64,000 nt of DNA from NCBI RefSeq assembly GCF_000195575.1, contig NC_015391.1, forward strand, positions 984,501-1,048,500, in the 5' to 3' direction. Numbering within the stretch: the first letter of the stretch is position 1; every line of letters begins with the position of its first letter. Source of the DNA: Carnobacterium sp. 17-4. Lineage in GTDB: Bacteria; Bacillota; Bacilli; Lactobacillales; Carnobacteriaceae. The notes below the pieces were generated by a model. That model was not told the DNA's origin, made no database searches, and saw nothing but the letters and a program-made list of their open reading frames with translations. Of the stretch, positions 20,925-29,107 are shown one piece after another. A program made the translations under genes and the position numbers.

Positions 20925-21096
20925 AAAAAAACAACTAAAAATTGAGAATGGAAGAACAAATCTTTGGATCTGAATTTTTCGACATAGTCCTGCTCACTAT
21001 TATTTCAGGATAGAGAGGGATATAACTAAAAAGGTTAGTCGAGTAGCAAAATCCAGATTTGATACTTTCTTCCATTTTCTTTTGTGTTGTCTTTTT
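20925..21096 (+). ncRNA. Candidate structured RNA or long imperfect hairpin
   Basis: The two ends of this stretch are imperfect complements over about 55 nt. Segments that pair are AAAAAAACAAC (20925-20935) with GTTGTCTTTTT (21086-21096), GAATGGAAGAA (20945-20955) with TTCTTCCATT (21068-21077), and CAAATC with GATTTG near 20957 and 21056. The middle can form TCCTG/CAGGA and TAAC/GGTTA mini-hairpins. The 3' edge ends in a T run like a terminator. A -10-like TAAAAT lies at 20911-20916. This could be a small RNA, an elaborate terminator of rsmB, or the remnant of a palindromic repeat. No coding frame fits it. Confidence 0.4.
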
Positions 21097-21118
21097 ATAC
21101 ATGATGAGCGATTAAATT

Positions 21119-21172
21119 TCTGTATCATTTCACTAAGGCTTGCTTACTCAAGCCTTAGTGAAATGATACAGA
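21119..21172. repeat. 24-bp perfect inverted repeat
   Basis: The arms at 21119-21142 and 21149-21172 are exact complements over 24 bp, around a 6-nt loop (CTTACT). The core is CACTAAGGCTTG. No T run follows on either strand, so it is not a typical terminator. It lies about 60 nt before the phosphatase gene. Confidence 0.85.
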
Positions 21173-21230
21173 GCGTTGATGATTAGTTAAAAATGATGAA
21201 ATGACTTATTGAAAGGTATGAGGTGAAACA

Positions 21231-21992
21231 ATGGAAGTTGTATTTCGCAGTGATACCGGCAAGAAGAGGAAAAACAATCAAGATTTCGCCGGTTATTTTA
21301 TAAATAAACAAAAGATTACGTTGGCAATTTTGTGTGATGGAATGGGTGGACATAGAGGTGGCGATGTGGCTAGTGAAATGGCCGTTTCGCATTTAGGGCA
21401 TTCATGGGAAGAATCAGATGTACACAATGCTGAGCAGATTACTCAATGGATGTTAACACGCATTAGTCGTGAAAATAAACGTATTCTTGAAAAGTCACGC
21501 GAATTTTCTGATTTAGAAGGAATGGGAACAACACTTGTTGCAACAGCAGTTGTAGAACAAGAATTTGTGATTGCAAATATTGGCGACAGCAGAGGGTACC
21601 ACTATACTGAAGGTCGTTTAAGCCAAGTGACGGAAGACCATTCATTAGTCAATGAACTAGTTAAAAGTGGAGAAATTTCTTCAGAAGACGCTGAAAACCA
21701 TCCTAGAAAGAATGTATTGACTCGTTCTTTAGGTGTTACAGATGAGATTGATATTGACGTAACAATTTTACCGGCCTTACCTAACGACCAGATGTTGCTC
21801 TGTTCAGATGGATTGACGAATATGGTTGAAGATCAAGACATAAAAGAAATTTTAAGTACCAAAAAACCACTAGAAGAAAAAGTTGAAACGCTAGTTACTA
21901 TGGCTAATGAGCGTGGAGGTTACGATAATATAACAATCATATTAGTTCAGACAAATACAGAAGGGAGGGATAGCATTCATGGAAATAGGTAA
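21231..21992 (+). CDS. PP2C-type Ser/Thr protein phosphatase
   Basis: A 253-residue PP2C enzyme, partner of the adjacent kinase (known as PrpC, Stp or PhpP in relatives). Metal-binding aspartates are visible in RSDTGKKRKNNQD (Asp18), CDGMGGHRGGD, NIGDSRGY and CSDGLTN. It removes phosphate from proteins modified by the PASTA kinase, controlling cell wall growth and division. The SD is GAGGTG before ATG 21231. The end overlaps the kinase gene by 14 nt, so the two are made together. Full length for the family. Confidence 0.95.
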   Translation: MEVVFRSDTGKKRKNNQDFAGYFINKQKITLAILCDGMGGHRGGDVASEMAVSHLGHSWEESDVHNAEQITQWMLTRISRENKRILEKSREFSDLEGMGTTLVATAVVEQEFVIANIGDSRGYHYTEGRLSQVTEDHSLVNELVKSGEISSEDAENHPRKNVLTRSLGVTDEIDIDVTILPALPNDQMLLCSDGLTNMVEDQDIKEILSTKKPLEEKVETLVTMANERGGYDNITIILVQTNTEGRDSIHGNR

Positions 21993-23970
21993 AAAATTAA
22001 ATGGACGTTATAAAATAATTGGTACGGTCGGCTCAGGTGGTATGGCAAATGTTTATCTTGCCAGAGACCTAATTCTAGAACGAGATGTGGCTGTTAAGGT
22101 CTTGCGTTTTGATTTCAGAGATGATCAAGATACCATTCGCCGCTTTAAGCGAGAAGCATTGGCTGCCACCGAATTAACTCATCCTAATATTGTTAGTGTG
22201 TATGATGTTGGAGAAGAAGAAAATAATCAATACATTGTTATGGAATACATTAAAGGAATGGATTTGAAGCATTACATCCACAGCAACTTCCCTATTCCTT
22301 ATCAAAAAGTTCTTGATATTATGAGACAAATTTTGGCAGCTGTGGCAGAAGCGCATAATAATCGGATTATTCATAGAGATTTAAAACCGCAAAATGTTTT
22401 AATCGATGAATCAGGTGTCGTGAAAATAACTGACTTTGGTATAGCAGTAGCGTTATCACAAACGTCGATTACTCAAACAAATTCTTTGTTAGGGTCGGTT
22501 CATTACCTTTCTCCAGAACAAGCAAGAGGAGGAATGGCGACTAATCAATCCGATATCTATTCATTAGGGATTATTTTATATGAATTGTTAACAGGAAATG
22601 TTCCATTTGAAGGCGAATCAGCTGTATCAATCGCGTTAAAACATTTTCAAGAATCTCTCCCTTCAGTGAAGGATTTTGATCATCGAATTCCGCAACCTTT
22701 AGAGAATGTTGTTCTTAAAGCAACAGCAAAAGAAACAATTGACAGATACCGTACGGTACAAGAAATGGCTTCTGATTTAGCGACTTCATTATCACCGCAA
22801 AGAATCAATGAACCGAAATTTGTTCCAGCGAGTTTAATGGAAAAAACAAAAGTATTGGAACCGATTGTTCCGGTAGCGCCTACTAGTTTGGTAGAAGGAA
22901 AAAACCCAGAAGATAAAGCAGAACAAAAGGATAAACCAAAAAACGAGGAGGCAAAAGAAAAAAAGCCTAAGAAGAAAAAGAGAAAAATTATTTGGCTAAC
23001 ACTATTATTGCTTTTACTGATTGTTGCCGGAAGTGTGGTTGCATTTGCACTTACAGCTCCAAAAGACATCTCAGTTCCAGATGTAGTAGGGCTGTCGGAA
23101 GATGAAGCTGAAGAGGTACTTTCAGAAGCTAAATTACAAATCAGTAAGACTATCGTAGAGACAAGTGAAGACGTTGAAGAGGGACTGGTTACAAGAACGG
23201 ATCCCGAAACAGGTGCCAGTGTTAAAGAAGAGACTGATGTTAATTTATATATCAGTTCTGGAAAAGAGACAGTTTCTTTTAAAGACTATACAGGTGAACC
23301 CTATGAAGAGGTCAGAGCAGAATTGATTGATCAAGGCTTCGATACTGAACGAGTTGATGCCAGCAGTGATACTTATCCAGAAGGCACAATTATTGAACAA
23401 AGTGTAGCTGAAGATGACGAAGTGGTTCCAAGCGAAACGACAGTAACATTGACTGTAAGTACCGGCGAAGCAATGTTTGAAATGAAAGATTTGGCAGGAT
23501 ATTCTGAAAAAGGTGTACAAGACTATGCTAGTGAAAATGGTTTGACGGTTACTATTAATGAAGAATACTCTGAAGAAATTTCAGAAGGTCAAGTGATATC
23601 ACAAGATCCTTCTGCAGGAGCATTGTTATCAAGTGGCTCGTCATTCTCCGTTGTTATCTCTTTAGGTAAGGCACCGGAACAAAAATTTTCTAAAACGGTA
23701 ACCATACCGTATGCTGAACCAAAAATAGAAGAACCTGATGAATCAAGTTCTGAAAGTGGCTCGCAAGAACCAACACCTGTACCTAATGAAATTATCATCT
23801 ATATCCAAGACAAAGAGCATTCTTTAGAAAATGAATTTCAGAAGTTCACAATTACCGAAGATTTTGAAACAGTTATACCATTTGTTCTTCAAGAAGACGA
23901 AGTAGGTACGTATCGAATTGAACGTGATGGAGAAATTATAGAAGAAAATACTAATGTAACTCCTGAATAA
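21979..23970 (+). CDS. PASTA-domain Ser/Thr protein kinase (PrkC/StkP type)
   Basis: A 663-residue membrane kinase. The kinase domain (about 10-270) has Lys40 in DVAVKVL, the catalytic HRDLKPQN with Asp134, and the metal-binding DFG at Asp152. A Lys-rich linker precedes a single membrane helix at about 338-358. Outside are three PASTA repeats (about 363-430, 431-498 and 499-566), which in this family bind peptidoglycan fragments. A further extracellular domain of about 95 residues follows, with a Ser/Glu-rich linker. It overlaps the phosphatase gene. The kinase couples wall status to phosphorylation of division proteins. Confidence 0.95.
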   Translation: MEIGKKLNGRYKIIGTVGSGGMANVYLARDLILERDVAVKVLRFDFRDDQDTIRRFKREALAATELTHPNIVSVYDVGEEENNQYIVMEYIKGMDLKHYIHSNFPIPYQKVLDIMRQILAAVAEAHNNRIIHRDLKPQNVLIDESGVVKITDFGIAVALSQTSITQTNSLLGSVHYLSPEQARGGMATNQSDIYSLGIILYELLTGNVPFEGESAVSIALKHFQESLPSVKDFDHRIPQPLENVVLKATAKETIDRYRTVQEMASDLATSLSPQRINEPKFVPASLMEKTKVLEPIVPVAPTSLVEGKNPEDKAEQKDKPKNEEAKEKKPKKKKRKIIWLTLLLLLLIVAGSVVAFALTAPKDISVPDVVGLSEDEAEEVLSEAKLQISKTIVETSEDVEEGLVTRTDPETGASVKEETDVNLYISSGKETVSFKDYTGEPYEEVRAELIDQGFDTERVDASSDTYPEGTIIEQSVAEDDEVVPSETTVTLTVSTGEAMFEMKDLAGYSEKGVQDYASENGLTVTINEEYSEEISEGQVISQDPSAGALLSSGSSFSVVISLGKAPEQKFSKTVTIPYAEPKIEEPDESSSESGSQEPTPVPNEIIIYIQDKEHSLENEFQKFTITEDFETVIPFVLQEDEVGTYRIERDGEIIEENTNVTPE

Positions 23971-23977
23971 ACCAATT

Positions 23978-24026
23978 AAAAAAGGATTAAGAGACTGTTT
24001 TTTTCAGTTTTTTAGTCCTTTTTTTT
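23978..24026 (+). terminator. Terminator behind the PASTA kinase gene
   Basis: AAAAAAGGATTAAGAGACTG pairs imperfectly with CAGTTTTTTAGTCCTTTTTT around a T-rich loop. A long T run closes it. Confidence 0.75.
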
Positions 24027-24121
24027 CTATTCATAAAACACATTAACTATGATTAAAATCTTGCTTTCTTAGGTTTCATTCAGTAGAGTATAAAAGAGAA
24101 CGCGTTATAGGAGGGGTTTTA

Positions 24122-25024
24122 TTGCCGGAAGGTCAAATCAGAAAAGCATTAAGTGGTTTTTATTATGTATACTATAAAGGAGAAACCTATCAAACAAGGG
24201 GAAGAGGGAACTTTCGAAAAAGGGAACTAACGCCTTTGGTTGGTGATTATGTCTTATTTGAAAGTGGCAATTTAAAAGAGGGTGTAGTACAAGAACTGTT
24301 ACCTAGGAAAAATGAATTGGTCCGTCCGCCTGTGGCCAATGTGGATATCGGTATTGTAGTAATGTCAGCTATTGAACCTAATTTTTCAACAAATTTATTA
24401 GATCGTTTTTTGGTTACTTTAGAGAGTAAAGGAATCCAAGCCATTATCTATATCAGTAAAATTGATTTGTTAACGGATGAATTGTTGCAACAATTAAAAG
24501 AAAAAGAGCGAGCTTATGAAAAAATAGGGTATCCCATTATTGTACCTGAACAAGATGACAATAAAAAATCTTTAGAGGAATTAACCTCTTATTTCCCTAA
24601 TAAATTGTCTGTTTTTATGGGCCAATCTGGTGCAGGGAAATCAACATTGCTGAACAGTATTGCACCTGATTTAGAACTGAAAACAGCTGAAATTTCAAGC
24701 TCTCTTGGTAGAGGGAAACATACGACTAGACACGTGGAATTATTGCCTTTGTATGAAGGATTAGTTGCTGATACTCCTGGTTTTAGTTCAATCGATTTTC
24801 TAGAACTTGAAGCAGAAGAACTATCGGCATGCTTTCCTGACTTTGTTGAAGTGCAAGATGACTGTCGATTTAGAGGGTGTATGCATAAAAAAGAGCCAGG
24901 GTGTCAAGTGAAAAAAGAAGTAGAATTAAATATGATACCAGCATACCGTTACCAACATTATTTGCAATTTTTAGATGAAATTGAAAGTCGTAAACCAAGA
25001 TATGACAATAAACATAAGAAATGA
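24122..25024 (+). CDS. rsgA: Ribosome small subunit-dependent GTPase A
   Basis: A 300-residue circularly permuted GTPase that checks and matures the 30S subunit. The N-terminal OB fold starts EGQIRKALSGFYYVYYKGE. The G4 motif SKID comes before G1, GQSGAGKSTLLNS (about residue 167), and G3 DTPG, the permuted order of this family. The C-terminal zinc finger has CRFRGCMHKKEPGC. The start is TTG 24122 with AGGAGGGG upstream. A possible promoter is TTGCTT (24061) with TAGAGT (24084). rpe follows with 10 nt between the genes. Confidence 0.95.
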   Translation: MPEGQIRKALSGFYYVYYKGETYQTRGRGNFRKRELTPLVGDYVLFESGNLKEGVVQELLPRKNELVRPPVANVDIGIVVMSAIEPNFSTNLLDRFLVTLESKGIQAIIYISKIDLLTDELLQQLKEKERAYEKIGYPIIVPEQDDNKKSLEELTSYFPNKLSVFMGQSGAGKSTLLNSIAPDLELKTAEISSSLGRGKHTTRHVELLPLYEGLVADTPGFSSIDFLELEAEELSACFPDFVEVQDDCRFRGCMHKKEPGCQVKKEVELNMIPAYRYQHYLQFLDEIESRKPRYDNKHKK

Positions 25025-25034
25025 GGATAAAAAA

Positions 25035-25685
25035 ATGAAATTAGCACCATCTATTTTAAGTGCAGACTTTGCAAATTTAGCAAGAGATATTCAGTTAGTT
25101 GAAGATGGAGGTGCAGATTACATTCATGTTGATGTAATGGATGGACATTTTGTACCAAACATTACATTTGGTGCAGATACTGTAGCTGCTATTCGTCCGG
25201 TAACAAAGTTGCCGTTGGATTGCCATCTAATGGTAGAGTATCCTGAAAACTACATTAAACAATTTGCTGCGGCAGGTGCGGATATCATTACTGTGCATCC
25301 TGAAAGCACACCGCATATTCACCGTGTTATCCAGTTGATAAAAGACCAAGGAGTTAAAGCAGGGATTGCTGTGAATCCCGGAACACCGATTGAATCGATG
25401 ATACACATATTGGGAGTAATTGATTTAGTTTTAGTGATGACGGTTAATCCCGGTTATGGCGGACAAAGTTTTATTCCTGAAATGCTAAAAAAAATAAAAA
25501 AAGCAAAAGAAATAAAAGATAGAGAAGGCTATACTTATGAAATACAAGTTGATGGGGGAATAGGTGAACAGACTGCTAAACAATGTAAAGAAGCGGGAGC
25601 GACAGTTTTTGTTGCAGGATCGTATATTTATAATGCAGAAGATCCTTTGAATCAAATGGCCTTATTAATGGATGCGGTAAAATAA
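25035..25685 (+). CDS. rpe: Ribulose-phosphate 3-epimerase
   Basis: A 216-residue TIM-barrel enzyme that interconverts ribulose 5-phosphate and xylulose 5-phosphate in the pentose phosphate pathway. Signatures are LAPSILSADFANL, HVDVMDGHFVPNITFG (metal and catalytic residues), MTVNPGYGGQ and VDGGI. ATG 25035 is used because ATGAGGAT provides a short SD and the N-terminus is then canonical; an upstream in-frame ATG at 24975 lies inside rsgA. It lies between rsgA and thiN, a conserved Firmicutes cluster. Confidence 0.96.
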   Translation: MKLAPSILSADFANLARDIQLVEDGGADYIHVDVMDGHFVPNITFGADTVAAIRPVTKLPLDCHLMVEYPENYIKQFAAAGADIITVHPESTPHIHRVIQLIKDQGVKAGIAVNPGTPIESMIHILGVIDLVLVMTVNPGYGGQSFIPEMLKKIKKAKEIKDREGYTYEIQVDGGIGEQTAKQCKEAGATVFVAGSYIYNAEDPLNQMALLMDAVK

Positions 25686-25686
25686 G

Positions 25687-26334
25687 ATGGGACATTTAGC
25701 AATTATGGTCGGTGGACCTTATGAGCGCGTTCCAGTAATAAAAAATAATCAATCAGAAGAACTTATTTGGATTGGTGTTGATAGAGGGGCCTTACGATTA
25801 TTGGGGCAAGGAATTGTTCCTAAGATCGCCCTTGGAGATTTTGATTCAGTCACAGAGGAAGAATTAGAAAAAATAAAAAAAGAAATTGTAGATGTTCGAG
25901 TTTACAAAGCAGAAAAAGATGAGACCGATACAGAGCTGGCTGTCCAAATAGCTTTTGACGAATTCAAGCCAGATAGTGTCTCTATTTATGGAGCAACTGG
26001 TGGAAGAATGGATCATTTATTAAACAACATTTATATGATTTTTCAACCTAAACTACTCAATCATGCTGCTAAAATACGTCTAATAGATGTCCAAAATACT
26101 ATCTTATACTTTTTGCCAGGTACTCATACCATAGTGAAAGAACAAGATAAAAAATATCTCGCATTTACTTGCCTATCTCCTGTGGAAAAATTATCTATAA
26201 AAGATGCCAAATATCAATTAACTGATGCGGATTTTTCTCATCCGATTTCCTTGGCAAGTAATGAATTTATTACAGATACAGTAAATTTTTCCTTTGCATC
26301 TGGAATGATAGCTGTTATTCAAAGCAAAGACTAA
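25687..26334 (+). CDS. thiN: Thiamine pyrophosphokinase
   Basis: A 215-residue enzyme that makes thiamine diphosphate from thiamine and ATP. The N-terminal catalytic half has the GVDRGALRLLG and LGDFDSVTEEE motifs, and EKDETDTELAVQ with the conserved acidic residues; YGATGGRMDHLLNN follows. The C-terminal beta domain binds thiamine. The ATG lies one base after the rpe stop, so translation is probably coupled. No thiamine riboswitch precedes it. It ends at a bidirectional terminator. Confidence 0.93.
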   Translation: MGHLAIMVGGPYERVPVIKNNQSEELIWIGVDRGALRLLGQGIVPKIALGDFDSVTEEELEKIKKEIVDVRVYKAEKDETDTELAVQIAFDEFKPDSVSIYGATGGRMDHLLNNIYMIFQPKLLNHAAKIRLIDVQNTILYFLPGTHTIVKEQDKKYLAFTCLSPVEKLSIKDAKYQLTDADFSHPISLASNEFITDTVNFSFASGMIAVIQSKD

Positions 26335-26340
26335 AAAAAC

Positions 26341-26382
26341 AAAAAGAACCTTTTCCATGATGACGGGAAAGGTTCTTTTTTA
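26341..26382. terminator. Bidirectional terminator between thiN and rpmB
   Basis: AAAAAGAACCTTTTCC (26341-26356) pairs with GGAAAGGTTCTTTTT (26366-26380), around a loop of about 9 nt, with A and T runs at the two edges. It serves both convergent genes. Confidence 0.9.
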
Positions 26383-26389
26383 AGTAAAA

Positions 26390-26578
26390 TTATACGCGTG
26401 CAACTTTACCAGATTTAAGTGCTCGAGCAGATACCCAAACTTTTTTAGGTGTTCCGTCAACCATGATACGAACTTTTTGTAAGTTAGCACCCCAAGTACG
26501 TTTTGATTTGTTCATAGCGTGAGAGCGGTTATTTCCGCTTCTTGCTTTACGTCCTGTAATTACACATTCTTTAGCCAT
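26390..26578 (-). CDS. rpmB: Ribosomal protein L28
   Basis: A 62-residue basic large-subunit protein. [27 protein letters not shown] and the following [10 protein letters not shown] are diagnostic. The start is the ATG at 26578, with a GGAGGAAAG SD on the reverse strand; the open frame extends upstream but lacks an SD there. Only one cysteine is present, so it is the non-zinc form. It is transcribed away from the Asp23-family gene, an arrangement common in Firmicutes. Confidence 0.96.
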   Translation of the reverse strand: MAKECVITGRKARSGNNRSHAMNKSKRTWGANLQKVRIMVDGTPKKVWVSARALKSGKVARV

Positions 26579-26691
26579 TAGTCTTTCCTCCTTTGCCGAT
26601 ATATCGAAGCAAAGCTTCAATCAATACTCATACTTCAATAATTTATCATAATTTAGTTGCCTTTGCAAGAACTTCTTTCAAGGAAATTTAC

Positions 26692-26720
26692 TTGACAGTC
26701 TATTATTGTTTCCCTAGTAT
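26692..26720 (+). promoter_or_regulatory. Promoter of the Asp23-family gene and fakA
   Basis: A consensus TTGACA (26692-26697), a 17-nt spacer and a weak TAGTAT (26715-26720); a better TATTAT lies at 26718 but with a 20-nt spacer. A second, extended -10 (TGCTATGGT, 26764-26772) lies nearer the gene. Confidence 0.5.
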
Positions 26721-26825
26721 TATTTAAAAATGAGGAAACTTAGTTTTTCTTTTCTTATTAGGTCTGCTATGGTAAAATGTAGAGTAGTAATTTATGGCTT
26801 GCTAGCCAAGAGGAGGATTTTTAAC

Positions 26826-27188
26826 ATGGCAGTTAAAATCAAAACACAATTTGGAACAATAGATATCTCAAATGAAGTTATTGCGACCGTCGTTGGTGGT
26901 GCCGCAACCGAAATTTTTGGAATCGTTGGTATGGCAAGTAAAAGCCAAATCCGTGATAATTTAAATGACATACTAAAAAAAGAAAACTATTCGCGTGGAG
27001 TTGTCGTTCGTCAAGAAGATAACGGCGTTGCAGTTGATATTTACATTATTGTTAGTTACGGAATAAAAATTTCTGAAGTCAGCCGTAATGTGCAAGAAAT
27101 CGTGAAGTACAATTTGGAAACAATGTTAGATGTTACGGCTAACACTGTGAATGTTTATGTTCAAGGTGTTCGCGTATTAAATGATTAA
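26826..27188 (+). CDS. Asp23/Gls24 family protein (YloU-like)
   Basis: A 120-residue protein of the Asp23/Gls24 family. Members are small envelope- or stress-associated proteins; this one is of the YloU kind that precedes the fatty acid kinase gene. The pattern TQFGTIDISNEVIATVVGGAATEIFGIVGMA and the C-terminal VNVYVQGVRVLND are typical. The start is ATG 26826 with AGGAGGATT upstream. A longer open frame from 26730 crosses the promoter region and has no SD, so it was not used. Its biochemical role is unknown. Confidence 0.9.
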   Translation: MAVKIKTQFGTIDISNEVIATVVGGAATEIFGIVGMASKSQIRDNLNDILKKENYSRGVVVRQEDNGVAVDIYIIVSYGIKISEVSRNVQEIVKYNLETMLDVTANTVNVYVQGVRVLND

Positions 27189-27257
27189 AAAATGACTAGT
27201 TTAAAGAAGAAATAGTTACTAATACTTATTAAAAAGTAACTAAGGAGGATATATGTA

Positions 27258-28931
27258 GTGAAAGTTACAAAATTAGAAGGTAAACAGTTTCGTTTAATGA
27301 TAGCGACAGGGGCTAATCGTTTAGATAAAAATGCGGAATATGTAAACTCATTGAATGTTTTTCCAGTTCCAGATGGTGATACAGGTACCAACATGAATTT
27401 ATCTTTAGCAAGTGGAGCTAAGGCAGTTGCAAATACAACTTCTGAAAGTGTTGGTGATTTGTCAGCAGCCCTTTCTAAAGGGTTATTGATGGGAGCTCGT
27501 GGGAATTCTGGAGTTATTTTATCTCAATTATTTAGAGGATTCGGCAAAGCTATTGAAAATAAAGAAACGGTAACTTCTAAAGACTTTTCAGAAGCATTCA
27601 CTAAGGGCGTTGAAACGGCATATAAAGCCGTTATGAAACCTGTAGAGGGAACCATTTTAACTGTGGCTCGTGAATCTGCTAAAGTTGGTGAAAAAAAAGC
27701 AAAAGAGACAGATGATATTGTTGAAGTTATGGAAGCAATTGTTCGTGGTGCTAAAAAATCTTTAGCTAAAACGCCTGATTTATTGCCTGTACTTAAAGAA
27801 GTAGGGGTTGTAGATAGTGGTGGACAAGGTCTTTTATTTATTTACGAAGGATTCTTAGAAGTATTGTCTGGTAAAATTGTAGAAGAAGATATTTATCAAC
27901 CTTCTGCTGCAGAAATGACAGAGTTGGTTAATGCTGAACACCATAGAAGTGTGTCAAACCATATTCATACTGAAGATATCAAATTTGGTTATTGTACAGA
28001 AATTATGGTTCAAATTGGTAAAGGCGAAACCGTTGACAGTGAATTTGATTATGATACATTCCGTAATCATTTAAACGAAATTGGGGACTCTTTATTGGTA
28101 GTTTCTGATGACGAGATTGTTAAAGTTCATGTTCATACAGAGTATCCAGGAGAAGTAATGAATTACGGACAAAAATTTGGTTCATTGCTAAAAATTAAAG
28201 TTGATAACATGCGTGTTCAACATGAAACGATTCTTGAAAATGAGTCACCTCAACCTGTTGAAAAAGCAGCTAAAACACCTTATGGTATTATCGCAGTTGC
28301 AGCAGGAGAAGGCGTTCAAAACTTGTTCAGAAGCTTAGGCGTAGATTATGTCATTAGTGGCGGACAAACAATGAACCCAAGCACAGAAGATATTCTTAAA
28401 GCAATTGAAGAAGTACATGCTGAAAAAATTATTATCTTGCCAAACAACAAAAATATTTTCATGGCAGCTGATCAAGCTGCAGAAGTAAGCGAATTGCCAG
28501 TAGTTGTTATTCCTAGTAAGACCATTTCTCAAGGTATGACTGCAATGTTAGCATTTAATGAGTTGAATGACTTAGATACTAATAAAGCTGAAATGATGAG
28601 TGAATTAAAAAATGTTGCTAGTGGTCAAGTAACGAATGCAGTAAGAGATACAGAAATCGATGGAATAAAAATCAAAAAAGACGACTTTATGGGAATTATT
28701 GAAGGCAAAATTAAAGTATCTCAATCCAACCGTAAAAATGTTACGATTGAAACATTGAAAAAAATGATAACAGAAGATAGTGAAATTGTGACTATTTTAC
28801 TTGGAGAAGATGGAGATGAAGCTGAAGCAGCTGAAATTGCAGCTGAAATTGAAAATCTCTTTGAAGAAGTAGAAGTTGAAATTCATGACGGACAACAACC
28901 AGTTTATCCGTACATCTTGTCAGTAGAATAA
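27258..28931 (+). CDS. fakA: Fatty acid kinase FakA
   Basis: A 557-residue protein with an N-terminal DhaL-type kinase domain and a C-terminal DegV-like domain. The Mg-ATP ligands are Asp39, Asp41 and Asn45 in PVPDGDTGTN; MGARGNSGVILSQLFRG follows. It phosphorylates fatty acids held by FakB (DegV) proteins, one of which is encoded at 3165-4034. The acyl phosphate is then used by PlsY or exchanged by PlsX, whose gene lies downstream at 31238. The start is GTG 27258 with AAGGAGGAT upstream. It follows the Asp23-family gene by 69 nt. Confidence 0.93.
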   Translation: MKVTKLEGKQFRLMIATGANRLDKNAEYVNSLNVFPVPDGDTGTNMNLSLASGAKAVANTTSESVGDLSAALSKGLLMGARGNSGVILSQLFRGFGKAIENKETVTSKDFSEAFTKGVETAYKAVMKPVEGTILTVARESAKVGEKKAKETDDIVEVMEAIVRGAKKSLAKTPDLLPVLKEVGVVDSGGQGLLFIYEGFLEVLSGKIVEEDIYQPSAAEMTELVNAEHHRSVSNHIHTEDIKFGYCTEIMVQIGKGETVDSEFDYDTFRNHLNEIGDSLLVVSDDEIVKVHVHTEYPGEVMNYGQKFGSLLKIKVDNMRVQHETILENESPQPVEKAAKTPYGIIAVAAGEGVQNLFRSLGVDYVISGGQTMNPSTEDILKAIEEVHAEKIIILPNNKNIFMAADQAAEVSELPVVVIPSKTISQGMTAMLAFNELNDLDTNKAEMMSELKNVASGQVTNAVRDTEIDGIKIKKDDFMGIIEGKIKVSQSNRKNVTIETLKKMITEDSEIVTILLGEDGDEAEAAEIAAEIENLFEEVEVEIHDGQQPVYPYILSVE

Positions 28932-28989
28932 CTAAAAAGACAAAAATAGAACCGGATTTTATTCCAAGCCTATTTTTGTCTTTTTTAGT
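28931..28989 (+). terminator. Terminator behind fakA
   Basis: AAAAAGACAAAAATAG (28934-28949) pairs with CTATTTTTGTCTTTTT (28970-28985), around a 20-nt loop, with a T run at the 3' edge. The outer ACTA/TAGT extends the stem. Confidence 0.85.
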
Positions 28990-29107
28990 CAGTTTAAAGA
29001 AAATGAATAAATAAAGCAGTTATTTTTTGCGTTGAGCAATTATCACACTAAAGGGAGGTAAGCGACAGGTTAAAAAAGCTGAAGCTGTTTAATCTGTTTA
29101 AAAATAT

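Noticed and set aside
25600-25690. Thiamine (TPP) riboswitch ahead of thiN
   Set aside because: thiN starts one base after rpe, leaving no leader, and no THI-box motif is seen.
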